Shown here in pieces: positions 7,895 through 16,997 of a stretch of 38,967 nt of DNA. Positions within the stretch are counted from its first letter, which is position 1, and every line of letters begins with the position of its first letter. This stretch comes from Treponema sp. (lineage in GTDB: Bacteria > Spirochaetota > Spirochaetia > Treponematales > Treponemataceae). The notes below the pieces were generated by a model. That model saw nothing but the letters and a program-made list of their open reading frames with translations, was not told the DNA's origin and searched no databases. The stretch is from the NCBI GenBank assembly GCA_016290995.1, contig JAEEVR010000023.1, positions 1 through 38,967 of the forward strand, given 5' to 3'. The position numbers and the translations under genes were made by a program.

Positions 7895-9339
7895 TATTTT
7901 TCCTCCGTTTCAAAAGTGGCGATGAGCGCGCCGAGCTTTTCGTTGGTTTCCTCAAACTCGCGCTCGGGAACGCTGTCGTAAACGATTCCGCTTCCAGCCT
8001 GAAGCGTCCAAACCTTTCCCTGCTTTAAGGCGCAGCGGATCGCGATGCAAAAGTCCAAGTCGCCGTTGGGCCGAATGTAGCCCACCGCTCCTGCGTAAAA
8101 GCGCCTCTTTGTTTTTTCCAAGCGCGACACAATTTGCATCGCGGAAATTTTCGGAGCGCCGCTCAACGTTCCAGCGGGGAAAGAAGCGCGCAAAACTTGA
8201 ACCGGCGTGATTCCCTCGGCGACGTCTCCCTCGACATTGCTGACCAAGTGAATGACGTGGCTGAAAGTTTCGGTTTCCATATATTGCGTAACCTTTACGC
8301 TTCCCGGAGCGCAAACGCGGCCCAAGTCGTTGCGGGCCAAGTCAACCAGCATAAGGTGCTCGGCGTTTTCTTTTGGGTCGGCGAGCAATTGCAGCTTGAG
8401 CTTTTCGTCTTCAGCCTCGTTCTTTCCGCGGCGAATCGTTCCCGCGATCGGATGGATCGAAGCGCGGCCGCCAACAACGCGCACCAAACTTTCGGGCGAC
8501 GCTCCCGCCAATTGAAAGTCGCCAAAGTCGATGTACATCAAGTAAGGCGAAGGATTGATCAATCGCAAGCGGCGGTACAATTCCAAGGCGCTCATGTCGC
8601 ACTCAAGCTGGATGCGGCGCGAGGGAACGGCTTGAACGATGTCGCCCGCGACGATATGCTTTTTTAGCTCGACGACTTTTTCGCAGTACTCTTTTTTGCT
8701 CTGCTCGATGTTGGTGATCACTTTGCACGGAGCGGCTTCTTCTGTCTGCTCCATGTAAGAGAAGTCCATGTTGTTTAGCTTTTTCACAAGCTCGTCAACT
8801 TTTTTCTTTAAGTCGATTTGGCGCTCGGCGTAGTTCAAGCCAAAGATGTGGAGCTTTTCGGTAAAGTGGTCAAAGACGATGTAGATGTGGCCGGCGACAA
8901 AGCAGCACTCCGGAATGCGAAGCTCGTCAAACTGGTTTTCCAGACGAACGGTGTCGCAGCGCTGAACGAACTCGTAGCTAAGGTATCCGATTCCGCTTGC
9001 GGGAAGCGGAATGTCTTTTACCGGGCATTCGTTTTGGCCGGCCAAGTAAACGAGCGCGTCAAGAACGTCGGCCTCTTTTGTTTTGCCCACGGCGTTTTTG
9101 CTTACAACGCCTTCCGCGTTAAAGGGCAATCGGCGGCCGTCAATCAAAAAGGCCACGCCCTCCTCGTCTTGGACAATTTTAAAGGCTTCTTCGGCCATTA
9201 TTATTGAATAGCGCTCGCGGCCCTTGTTAAAGCTGGCCGATTCCAAAATCGCCTTGGCCCCGATTTTTTTGGCCAACGAAAAAGGCGTGTAGCGCTCGCT
9301 GGACATGCAGACATAAACCGTGTCGTTTCTCTTTTGCAT
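7894..9339 (-). CDS. trpE: anthranilate synthase component I
   Basis: It makes anthranilate from chorismate, using ammonia from the TrpG domain encoded next door. It has 481 residues. Family motifs in order: SGIGYLSYE, IHPIAGTIRRG, DLARNDLGRV, FSHVIHLVSNVEG, FPAGTLSGAPKISAMQI and GAVGYI. Near the N-terminus AILESAS corresponds to the LLES motif that binds tryptophan for feedback inhibition, so the enzyme is probably end-product regulated. The ATG at 9339 is preferred over a TTG at 9351 because GGAG lies about 8 bases before it. The leader is only about 40 bases long, which leaves no room for an attenuator. It is the first gene of the operon. Confidence 0.96.
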   Translation of the reverse strand: MQKRNDTVYVCMSSERYTPFSLAKKIGAKAILESASFNKGRERYSIIMAEEAFKIVQDEEGVAFLIDGRRLPFNAEGVVSKNAVGKTKEADVLDALVYLAGQNECPVKDIPLPASGIGYLSYEFVQRCDTVRLENQFDELRIPECCFVAGHIYIVFDHFTEKLHIFGLNYAERQIDLKKKVDELVKKLNNMDFSYMEQTEEAAPCKVITNIEQSKKEYCEKVVELKKHIVAGDIVQAVPSRRIQLECDMSALELYRRLRLINPSPYLMYIDFGDFQLAGASPESLVRVVGGRASIHPIAGTIRRGKNEAEDEKLKLQLLADPKENAEHLMLVDLARNDLGRVCAPGSVKVTQYMETETFSHVIHLVSNVEGDVAEGITPVQVLRASFPAGTLSGAPKISAMQIVSRLEKTKRRFYAGAVGYIRPNGDLDFCIAIRCALKQGKVWTLQAGSGIVYDSVPEREFEETNEKLGALIATFETEEK

Positions 9340-9356
9340 ATTATTCTCCAAGTTCT

Positions 9357-9423
9357 GTTTCTACAAATAGAAACATCTTATAAGAGAAATATACAAGAGT
9401 TTTGCGTTTCTGTCAATAGAAAC
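9357..9423 (-). promoter_or_regulatory. trp operon promoter with two palindromic operators
   Basis: The minus strand carries TTGACA (9416-9411), a 17-base spacer and TATATT (9393-9388), predicting a start near 9381. Two 18-bp palindromes flank it: GTTTCTGTCAATAGAAAC (9406-9423), which contains the -35, and GTTTCTACAAATAGAAAC (9357-9374), just after the start. Both share GTTTCT-N6-AGAAAC, with centres 49 bp apart. This is classic repressor architecture, possibly with looping. The repressor is not in the window, and the site does not match the E. coli TrpR box. Confidence 0.8.
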
Positions 9424-9459
9424 AAGAAAAAAAAGTTTGTTTTTTTTTAGGGTACCGGC

Positions 9460-12447
9460 CTACCGTATCATGCTTTCCAGCGTGGCAAAGAGCGCGTCGG
9501 GCTCTACGGGCTTGCTTAAGTGGGCGTTGAGGCCGGCTTGCAAGCTGCGCTGGACGTCTTCGTCAAAGGCCTTGGCCGTGAGCGCGATGATCGGGACAGT
9601 CTTTGCGTCGTTCCGGTCAAGCGAGCGGATTTTCATCGTGGCTTCAAGGCCGTCCATTTCCGGCATGTTCATGTCCATCAAAATCGCGTCGTAATAGTTT
9701 TCCCCGCTCTTTGAGAACATTTCAAGCGCCTCGCGGCCGTTTGTCGCGCACTCGACTTGCATCTCGCGCATGTTCAAGACCATGACCATGATTTCGGCGT
9801 TGACTTCCATGTCTTCGGCAAGAAGGATGCGCTTTCCCTTTAGGTCGGCCTTGGCCTCTTCCGCGTTGGCCGCCTTTTTCTTTCCAATCGCGTAGCGGAA
9901 TTCTTCCACAACGTTTGAAGCGAAAAGCGGCTTGGCCAAAAAACTGTCAACGCCGGCCGCGCGCGCCTCGTCGGTTATGTCGTCCCAATTGTAGGCGGTG
10001 AGAATGATTATGGCCGACTCGCTTCCGACAATCGATCGGATGCGGCGGGTTGTCTCAACGCCGTCCATCTCGGGCATTTTCCAGTCAATCAAAATCAAGT
10101 TGTAAGGCTCGCGGCGCGCGTGGCGGATCTTGACCATCTCAATCGCCTGCTCTCCCGAAAGGGCGGTCTCGCACAAAAGGCCAAGGTTTCCCAAAGAAAT
10201 CTTCGCGTTTTCGCAGGCAATCGCGTCGTCGTCGACGACAAGCGCGGTCATTCCCTTAAAGTCAACCTCGCCCATCTTTTTTACCGAGTTGTTTTTTTCG
10301 GAATCCAAAAGCGTTATCGTTACTGTGATTTCCGTTCCCTCGCCCTTCTTGCTTTTTACGGAAATGTCGCCGTTCATCATGTCGACCAAATTTTTCACGA
10401 TCGCCATTCCAAGGCCAGAGCTTCCGTACTTGTTTCCGCCCGCCTGCTTTTCCTGCGCGAATGTGTCAAAAATTTTGGGAAGGAATTCCTCGCTCATTCC
10501 GATTCCGGTGTCGCGGACTGTAAAGCGGATCGTAGACTTTCCGGCAAAGCGGGCCACGCGCTCGACGCCCAAATTCACTTCTCCGCCCGTCGGCGTGAAC
10601 TTGACGGCGTTGCTCAAAGTGTTTATGAGAATTTGGCGCAGCTTTGTGTTGTCGCCTATGTAGTAGTCGTCCAAAGTTCCGTTTATGTGGCAGCTGTAGT
10701 TCAACTGCTTTTCGCTGCACTGGCCGATAAAAAGCGTGTTGATGCTTTCGATGAATTTTGGAAAGGAGAACTCCTCGTTGTTTAGCGCCATGCTGCCCGA
10801 CTCGATGCGCGACATGTCAAGGATGTCGTTTATCAAGTTTAAGAGGTGCTTGGCCGACACTCCGATTTTTTCCAAGTAGTCGCGCGTCTTTTCTGAAATG
10901 TCCGGGTCGTTGAGCGCGATGTTGTCCAGTCCTATGATGGCGTTCATCGGAGTTCGTATTTCGTGGCTCATGTTTGAAAGGAAGACGGTCTTGGCCTTGT
11001 TGGCGTCTTCGGCGGCGGCAAGCGCGTCGCTTAGGGCTTGGTTCTTTTGGAGCGAGTCGCGCATTTCCGCGTCGATGTCCACAAAGCCGATTCCGACTTT
11101 GTGAATGTCTCTGTCGTGGTCGTCCTCGTTTCGCTTTACGCCGGCCATCTTTACCATGCCGTAACGGTCAACGCCGCCGCGCCTAGTCACAAAACGGTAC
11201 GAAATGACCGCCTCTTTTTTTAGCGCGGCCTTGATGTTTTCCTTGCTCACGAATTTCAAGAACTCGTCGCGCTTGTCTTCGCTTATGTAAGCGTTCGCGT
11301 ATTTGGTGAAATTTTTTGTAAAGGGGAAGGTTTGCCCTTCGTCAACATTGCTCTTTAGGAACTTGTCCTTTCTGTAGCAAACGCCTTCGTCCTTGTCAAG
11401 GTCAACGTAGTAAACGCTTCGGTAGTCCGACGAAAGCGCGTTTATCATGTTGTCCTTTTCTTTTTCAACTTCAAGCGCGGCGTTCTTTTTTATTTGAACG
11501 ACAATCACCGCGAACATTGCCAGGAAGACAAAGAAAACGATCACTGTCAAGACAAAGCTTCGCGTAAGCATTTCCTTTGAGACGGAACTTATCTCTTCGC
11601 TTATTACGCTGTCGCGAATCAAGTAAGTCAGCATCCAGTCCGTTCCTTGTATCGGAACGTAAGAAAGCGTCTCTTCGATTCCGCCGTAGCCAAAGGCGAC
11701 CGCGCCCTTTTTGCCCGAAGAAAATTCGCCCAAGAATTTTTCGATGGAATAGTTTCCCTTAAAGTCGGCTTTTTTCATCGCCTCCAAAAGGTTGTCCTCG
11801 CTGGCCAAGCCGCCCAAAACCATGTTGGTCAAGGCCTCGCCCCTGCGCGTGTAAATGTTGCAAAAGGTTGTGTCGTTGTTGTCGGACTGAAGGGAAACGC
11901 CTTGCAGCATGTTGGCCATTCCGATTTCCATAAAGCAAACCATAAGCTTTTTTCCGTTAAGGCTCATGTTCTGAACGGGAATCGCGATGATGACTTTTTT
12001 GTCGCCGCTTTTAACGTCCTTGACAGAAATCTCAGGCTTTGTCAGAGCGATGTGGTCAAAATTGTATTCGCCGATGTTTCTTTGCGTTCCAAGCGAAGTG
12101 TAAATCAAGCCGTCCTCGTCGACAAAGGCGAACTTTTCAAGACCGTAGAGTTTTTTCATTCGCGCCTGGTAGGCCCTAAGCCGCTCCTCGCCGCTAAGGT
12201 CGGAACTGTCCATAAGGCTTGTGGCCACATAGATTTTGTCGATGTTGTTCTTTAGCGCGGTGGCGACGACTTGCTCGCGGCGGCCGGCCAGCTCGTCAAG
12301 GTACAAAAAGCTTACGGCTCGCACGGCCTTTTCGGTGTCGGACGAGGCTTTTTTTCCGACCAAAAAAGTTCCAACGACGATTATAAAAAGCGCGGCCACT
12401 CCGCCCGCGATTACAGGAAAAAGCAAATTTGTTTTTTTGTTTCTCAT
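9460..12447 (-). CDS. hybrid sensor histidine kinase, Cache-like sensor, two receivers
   Basis: A membrane kinase of 995 residues. TM1 (about 10-31) and TM2 (about 297-319) enclose a periplasmic Cache-like sensor (FAFVDEDGLIYTSLG). A PAS-like cytoplasmic segment spans about 335-460. HisKA has the phospho-acceptor H495 in SNMSHEIRTP, and the ATPase has its N box near 602-617, DTGIG and GSSGLGMA. Receiver 1 has D788 in LIDWKMP and receiver 2 has D925 in LMDMNMP, each with its Lys (AKP, SKP). The start at 12447 follows TTGGAG. Just upstream in the same operon are an Hpt protein and a REC-EAL protein, the missing links of a phosphorelay. The signal is unknown; the GH2 gene upstream hints at a sugar-related cue. 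Confidence 0.92.
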   Translation of the reverse strand: MRNKKTNLLFPVIAGGVAALFIIVVGTFLVGKKASSDTEKAVRAVSFLYLDELAGRREQVVATALKNNIDKIYVATSLMDSSDLSGEERLRAYQARMKKLYGLEKFAFVDEDGLIYTSLGTQRNIGEYNFDHIALTKPEISVKDVKSGDKKVIIAIPVQNMSLNGKKLMVCFMEIGMANMLQGVSLQSDNNDTTFCNIYTRRGEALTNMVLGGLASEDNLLEAMKKADFKGNYSIEKFLGEFSSGKKGAVAFGYGGIEETLSYVPIQGTDWMLTYLIRDSVISEEISSVSKEMLTRSFVLTVIVFFVFLAMFAVIVVQIKKNAALEVEKEKDNMINALSSDYRSVYYVDLDKDEGVCYRKDKFLKSNVDEGQTFPFTKNFTKYANAYISEDKRDEFLKFVSKENIKAALKKEAVISYRFVTRRGGVDRYGMVKMAGVKRNEDDHDRDIHKVGIGFVDIDAEMRDSLQKNQALSDALAAAEDANKAKTVFLSNMSHEIRTPMNAIIGLDNIALNDPDISEKTRDYLEKIGVSAKHLLNLINDILDMSRIESGSMALNNEEFSFPKFIESINTLFIGQCSEKQLNYSCHINGTLDDYYIGDNTKLRQILINTLSNAVKFTPTGGEVNLGVERVARFAGKSTIRFTVRDTGIGMSEEFLPKIFDTFAQEKQAGGNKYGSSGLGMAIVKNLVDMMNGDISVKSKKGEGTEITVTITLLDSEKNNSVKKMGEVDFKGMTALVVDDDAIACENAKISLGNLGLLCETALSGEQAIEMVKIRHARREPYNLILIDWKMPEMDGVETTRRIRSIVGSESAIIILTAYNWDDITDEARAAGVDSFLAKPLFASNVVEEFRYAIGKKKAANAEEAKADLKGKRILLAEDMEVNAEIMVMVLNMREMQVECATNGREALEMFSKSGENYYDAILMDMNMPEMDGLEATMKIRSLDRNDAKTVPIIALTAKAFDEDVQRSLQAGLNAHLSKPVEPDALFATLESMIR

Positions 12448-12472
12448 AGCGTCTCCAAGCAAAAGGGCGCGG

Positions 12473-12805
12473 CTATAAAGCCTTTAGTTCGTTTCGTTTT
12501 TCAAAGATTTTTTGGACGAGCGGGCTGTAGTCCATTTGCGTCTTGCCTCTCAAAAGCTCGACGATTTCGCAAATCGGCTCGTGGATTGGGCTAAGCGCGA
12601 GGTTTGCCAAAACGCCTTTAAGCGCGTGGGCCGCGTCAAAAGCCGCGCCAAGGTCTCCTTCTTTTACCGCGTCTTCAAGCTTTTCAAAGGAATCGTTTTG
12701 CGCGGCTTTTGCCACCATCTTAAGATAAAATTCCTCGTTGTTCATGCAACGGCGAAGGCCTTCGTCAACGTTGGCCCCAAATGATTTCAACGCCTCGACA
12801 GTCAT
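12473..12805 (-). CDS. stand-alone Hpt phosphotransfer protein
   Basis: A 110-residue helical protein with the Hpt signature AAHALKGVLANLAL, where H60 is the phosphorylated histidine, followed by the usual paired helix (ICEIVELLRG). It should shuttle phosphate between the hybrid kinase encoded 25 bases downstream and the receiver of the EAL protein encoded just upstream. Its ATG overlaps the stop of that gene (TGATG), pointing to translational coupling and fixed stoichiometry. Length and motif fit the family well. Confidence 0.88.
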   Translation of the reverse strand: MTVEALKSFGANVDEGLRRCMNNEEFYLKMVAKAAQNDSFEKLEDAVKEGDLGAAFDAAHALKGVLANLALSPIHEPICEIVELLRGKTQMDYSPLVQKIFEKRNELKAL

Positions 12806-14499
12806 CAGTTCTTTCCTCCCAATTCCTTTTTTAAAAGCTCGGCAAAGCCGTCGGCCGGAAGCGGCTTTGAAAAATAATAGCCCTGGATTATGTCGCAGCC
12901 CATTTTTTTCAGCGCCTCAACTTGGCCCGCGTCCTCGACTCCTTCGGCCACGACAGGAACGTTCAGGAATTTCGCTATGCTGATCACAAGCTCCACAAGC
13001 TTAAGGCACTTTTCGTCCTTGTTCATGTTGCGCACAAAGCTCATGTCCATCTTGAGGACGTCAATCGGAATCGTCGTGATCATGTTCAACGAAGAGTAGC
13101 CGCTTCCAAAATCGTCCATCTCAATCTTAAAGCCCATGTCGCGCAAGTGGTTCACGGCCTCAATAAGGCGCGCCGCGTCCTCGGAGTAAGCCGACTCGGT
13201 TATTTCAAGGTATATGTCGGCGGGCGTAAGATTTTTTTCCTTTAAAAGCGAGTTGACGCGATTTTCAAAGCCCTCGTCGTAAATGTCGATGCGCGAAACG
13301 TTCACCGACACGGGAACAGAGGCGCCGATTGTGTCCTTCCATTCCCTGATTCTGTCGGCCGCTTCCCGCCATACAAAATGGTCAACCTTTTGTATGAGGC
13401 CGTTTTCCTCAAACAAGGGAATGAAGTCGCCCGGGCTTATCATTCCAAGCTTTGGGTGCTTCCACCTTACCAAGGCTTCGGCGCTTTTTAGGACAGGCTT
13501 CTCGCCAAGGATTCCGTACTTGGGCTGAAAGTAAACTTGCAAGTCGCGGTTTTTTATCGCTCCCTCGATGTCGTTTATCAAGCGCTCGTGGTAAAGGTCC
13601 GCGTCGTTGAGTTCCTTTGTGTAAAAGAAAATTTGCTTTGTGTAGTCGCCTTTGATTCTGTCGCAGGCAAGCTTCGCGTGGTCAAACCATGTTTCCATCG
13701 GAGCGCTCTTGTCGACGTTTTGGTAGATGCCGACCCTAAAGTGAATCTTTGGAATTTGCGTCACGCGCGAAAGCTCCTCTTGCAGCGCGTTGAAAATGGA
13801 AACGTAATCGTCCCTGTGGAAGCCGCACATAAAGAAGTGGTCTGAGTCGGTGCGGCACTCGATGTAAGCGTTTTCAAAGGCCTTCATCAAAAGCGAGGCC
13901 GTAGTCTTTAAAACGCTGTCGCCGATTTTTCGTCCGTAGCTTTCGTTAAGAATGTGGAAGTGGTCGATGTTGAGCGCGAGCGCGTCGACGCTCTTGCCCT
14001 TGTTGCAGTCTTCCATCTGGTGAATGTATTCAAAAAAGAATTCGCGGTTAAAAAGGCCGGTAAGCGAATCTTTCTCCGCCGCCTTGATTATGCTTTGGTC
14101 TTCGTAAAGGGTGATGATTCGCTCGCAGCGCGCCAAAATCACTTCGGGCATGTCAAAGGGCTTTGTGATAAAGTCGGCCGCTCCCAGCTTTATGCTCTTG
14201 ACTTCGGCGGGCTTTTCGGAAGTCATTACGATTATCGGAACAGCTCTCAGTCTTTCGTCCGCCTGGATTTTTTCCAAAAGCTCAAGGCCGGACATTATCG
14301 GCATAAGAAGGTCAAGAAGGACAAGCGAATAATGCGCGTTCCTGTCAAAAAGCTTTTCAAGCGCTTCCTCTCCGTTGGCCGCGTAGGCAACCTCGTAGTG
14401 CTCGGAAAGAATGTTCCCCAAAAGCTCGCGGTTAACGTCCTCGTCGTCGACTACAAGAACCCTTCTTTTTAGTCCGTTTTTTTCCATCAAGTTGTCCAT
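12805..14499 (-). CDS. REC-GGDEF(degenerate)-EAL c-di-GMP phosphodiesterase
   Basis: A cytoplasmic response regulator of 564 residues. The receiver (about 11-128) has D63 in LLDLLMP and a TKPF lysine. The GGDEF domain (about 140-300) has RTDSDHF (216-222) in place of RxGGDEF, so both glycines and the glutamate are lost and it should not make c-di-GMP. The EAL domain (about 310-564) looks active: EALVRW with E341, SVNVS, EITES, MDDFGSGYSSL, a Lys in DVLKMDMSF, VVAEGVE and QGYYFSKP. Output should be c-di-GMP hydrolysis controlled by phosphorylation, probably through the Hpt protein and hybrid kinase encoded downstream. GAGG sits 9 bases before the start. The GH2 gene ends 15 bases upstream. Confidence 0.92.
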   Translation of the reverse strand: MDNLMEKNGLKRRVLVVDDEDVNRELLGNILSEHYEVAYAANGEEALEKLFDRNAHYSLVLLDLLMPIMSGLELLEKIQADERLRAVPIIVMTSEKPAEVKSIKLGAADFITKPFDMPEVILARCERIITLYEDQSIIKAAEKDSLTGLFNREFFFEYIHQMEDCNKGKSVDALALNIDHFHILNESYGRKIGDSVLKTTASLLMKAFENAYIECRTDSDHFFMCGFHRDDYVSIFNALQEELSRVTQIPKIHFRVGIYQNVDKSAPMETWFDHAKLACDRIKGDYTKQIFFYTKELNDADLYHERLINDIEGAIKNRDLQVYFQPKYGILGEKPVLKSAEALVRWKHPKLGMISPGDFIPLFEENGLIQKVDHFVWREAADRIREWKDTIGASVPVSVNVSRIDIYDEGFENRVNSLLKEKNLTPADIYLEITESAYSEDAARLIEAVNHLRDMGFKIEMDDFGSGYSSLNMITTIPIDVLKMDMSFVRNMNKDEKCLKLVELVISIAKFLNVPVVAEGVEDAGQVEALKKMGCDIIQGYYFSKPLPADGFAELLKKELGGKN

Positions 14500-14514
14500 A
14501 TATCGCGCCTCGTC

Positions 14515-16905
14515 TTATTTTACCGTAAATTCGACTTCTTTTTCCATATCTCCGCAACGCAAACGGAGCGTTCCTTTTCCTTTTCTTCCCACAGTTCGAA
14601 CGTAGCAGGCGCAAGTTCCAGCCCTAAAAGAAACAAGGTCAGGGCCCAAAAGCTCCACCGCTCCAGCCGCGCTTAAACAGGCCGGCTCCATAAAGTACGG
14701 CAAAACGTTTCCGTAATTGTCGCGCATCGAAAAGCGGACCAAGGCGGCGTCGTAGCTTTCCTCTTCATGCAAAACGCTGCAAGAAACGTCAGCGCAAAGC
14801 TCCGTCGAATCGACAGGCCCTTTAAAGATTGTCTTTACCAACTTGCCGCCCTTGTACGCTTCAAACCTAAAGACAGAAGCCTCGCCGCCCCACAAGCCGA
14901 CAAACTTTGTGTAGCAGCTTGTGATTATCGCGCGATTGATTCCCCGCAGCAAAAGGCGCAAGTAAGAAAGGCCTTGGCTTAAGCCCACGGCATTTTGTCC
15001 GTAAAGCGCGATGTAGTTCAAAATGTTTTTCATGTCCTTGGCGGCGGCTTTTGAAAAACCGGCCTCTTCGACCAAACGGTTTCCAACATAGTCGTCAATC
15101 AAGATCGGTCCGTGCGGAATGTTTTTGTAGGGCGAATCGTCGCGCGTATATTCGCGTATGAAATTTCCGTTAAGGTACATCTTGACGGAATCGGCGTTGG
15201 TGAAAATCCAGTTTTTTCCGCGCGCGCTTGCGGGATGCTCTCCCACGTCCATCGATGAAGAAACTTCCAGCACAGGAATTTTTTCTTGCTGGCTTTGGTA
15301 GACCGCCGCCGCAAGCTTGGGATTTCTGAACATGTCCATCACGCCGTGGTAGCAAACAAAGTCGCCGCTTCCAAAATCCTTGTGGGTGTTGTAGTCAAAG
15401 GCGCACCAAGCAAAGCTTCCGGCGATCCCTCTGCCCTTTGCAACCGCGTCAAGAACGTTGGCGTGGCGCAGAGCGTGTTCAGTTCTGTGAATCTCGTCGT
15501 CAAAAATTTTCGTTGGGAAAATATGGCCGGCGTATTCAGAAATCAAGTAAGGCTTATGCGAGTCGCCCGCGCGCATGACGCTCGCCTTGTCAACGCAGCC
15601 GGGATTGTTTCCTTCGTGGCTAAAGTCGTTGTATGTGTAAACGTCTTCAAGCAAATGAGATTTTTTTATGCAGCGCACTCCGCCAGTCGGGCGGCTGGGA
15701 TCAAGCCTTCTGCAAAGCTCGTTGGTCCGCTTGTAAAGGTCGTCGTCATCGCCTGACTCGTTGATTCTGACTCCCCACAAAAAGATTGAAGGATGGTTTC
15801 TGTATTGCGAAACCATTTCTTCTGTGTTAACAAGAACTTGGTCGCGCCATTCGTTTGACGTTCCGATGTGCTGCCAGCCGGGAATTTCTGTAAAGACCAA
15901 AAGGCCAAGCTCGTCGCAGCGGTCGATAAAATCCTGCGATTGCGGATAATGCGAAGTGCGAACCGCGTTAAGGCCCAACTCGTTCTTTAAAATGTCCGCG
16001 TCAAATTTTTGCATGCTGGCTGGCATCGCGTAGCCGACATATGGATAGCTTTGGTGCCTGTCGATTCCGCGCAAAAGGGTTTTCTTTCCGTTTACAAAAA
16101 GGCCTTGGTCTTTCATCTCTATGTCGCGGAAGCCAAAGCGGACGCTTTTTGAATCGATAAGATTTTTTCCGTAATGCAGCTCAACGTTCAAAACATAAAG
16201 CGCGGGGCTGTCGGGCGACCAAAATTCCACGTTGGAAACAGAGGCTTCGGCGCGGATTGAGGCGGAGTCGCTTATCTCGTATTCTTTTTGCAAGAAAACT
16301 TTTTTGTCCTTTTCTTTTGCCAAGGTTACGCGAATCGTTCCGCTTGTTTTTTTGTCTAAAGAAATCTCGGCGCAAAGGTCGCTTTTTTTTGTGGTGACAA
16401 AAACATCGTTGATAAAGTTTTCGTTGGCAACTTCCAGGCAAACGCCGCGATAAAGGCCGCCGTAAGTCATATAGTCAATTACAAAGCCAAAGGGCGGAAC
16501 GTCAAGGCTTTCGCGCGAATCCAGCTTTACCGCCAAAACGTTTGTTTTTCCCGCAGGCGCGAGAAACTCGGTAAGCTCAAATTTAAATGCAGTGTAGCCG
16601 CAAGAATGGGTTCCCAAAAGGTTTCCGTTAAGATAAACGCTGGCTTGGTGGGCGGCCGCGTAAAAATTGACGAACACGCGGCGGTTTTTCCAGGCCCTTT
16701 CGGTCTTAAATTCGCGCCTGTAGCCCGAAACCATTTGGTAGGAATCCGCTCCAAAATAATTGTACGGCGTTATGGCGACGCTGTGCGGCAAGCGGACTTC
16801 TTGCAGGGATTTTTTTAGTTCCGTTCCCTTGACTTTGGGAGCGCAAAGATCCTCATTAAATTTGGGAGTCCAAATCCATTGGTCATTTAAATTGATTCTT
16901 TCCAT
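14515..16905 (-). CDS. glycoside hydrolase family 2 protein (beta-galactosidase-like)
   Basis: A 796-residue enzyme in the GH2 order: sugar-binding jelly-roll domain (about 1-165, with VYLNGNLLGTHSCGY), immunoglobulin-like domain (about 166-262), TIM barrel (about 263-545, LLRGIDRHQ, AVRTSHYP), then C-terminal beta domains. The acid/base is probably E383 (RINES, where relatives have GNE) and the nucleophile E457 (ISEYAG). There is no signal peptide, so it acts on imported oligosaccharides. The exact sugar cannot be told from sequence: beta-galactoside, glucuronide and mannoside activities all occur in GH2. No ribosome binding site precedes the ATG. It is first in a run with the EAL, Hpt and kinase genes, and no transporter is adjacent. 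Confidence 0.88.
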   Translation of the reverse strand: MERINLNDQWIWTPKFNEDLCAPKVKGTELKKSLQEVRLPHSVAITPYNYFGADSYQMVSGYRREFKTERAWKNRRVFVNFYAAAHQASVYLNGNLLGTHSCGYTAFKFELTEFLAPAGKTNVLAVKLDSRESLDVPPFGFVIDYMTYGGLYRGVCLEVANENFINDVFVTTKKSDLCAEISLDKKTSGTIRVTLAKEKDKKVFLQKEYEISDSASIRAEASVSNVEFWSPDSPALYVLNVELHYGKNLIDSKSVRFGFRDIEMKDQGLFVNGKKTLLRGIDRHQSYPYVGYAMPASMQKFDADILKNELGLNAVRTSHYPQSQDFIDRCDELGLLVFTEIPGWQHIGTSNEWRDQVLVNTEEMVSQYRNHPSIFLWGVRINESGDDDDLYKRTNELCRRLDPSRPTGGVRCIKKSHLLEDVYTYNDFSHEGNNPGCVDKASVMRAGDSHKPYLISEYAGHIFPTKIFDDEIHRTEHALRHANVLDAVAKGRGIAGSFAWCAFDYNTHKDFGSGDFVCYHGVMDMFRNPKLAAAVYQSQQEKIPVLEVSSSMDVGEHPASARGKNWIFTNADSVKMYLNGNFIREYTRDDSPYKNIPHGPILIDDYVGNRLVEEAGFSKAAAKDMKNILNYIALYGQNAVGLSQGLSYLRLLLRGINRAIITSCYTKFVGLWGGEASVFRFEAYKGGKLVKTIFKGPVDSTELCADVSCSVLHEEESYDAALVRFSMRDNYGNVLPYFMEPACLSAAGAVELLGPDLVSFRAGTCACYVRTVGRKGKGTLRLRCGDMEKEVEFTVK

Positions 16906-16913
16906 AGGATTAT

Positions 16914-16942
16914 ATTGTAAATTGTTTAAAAAAATATTACAA
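16914..16942 (-). promoter_or_regulatory. promoter of the GH2 gene, possibly leaderless
   Basis: The minus strand shows TTGTAA (16942-16937), a 17-base spacer and TACAAT (16919-16914). The -10 ends only 8 bases before the ATG, so the start would fall at or next to the start codon. The two hexamers also form an inverted TTGTAA/TTACAA pair. Confidence 0.45.
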
Positions 16943-16997
16943 TAGCCATAACCTTTTTAGCCTTGCGCTGTTTATACTATATTAAAGGAACATTTTT

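Noticed and set aside
9340..9381. Trp leader peptide or attenuator
   Set aside because: The leader is only about 40 bases, with no Trp-codon ORF and no alternative hairpins.
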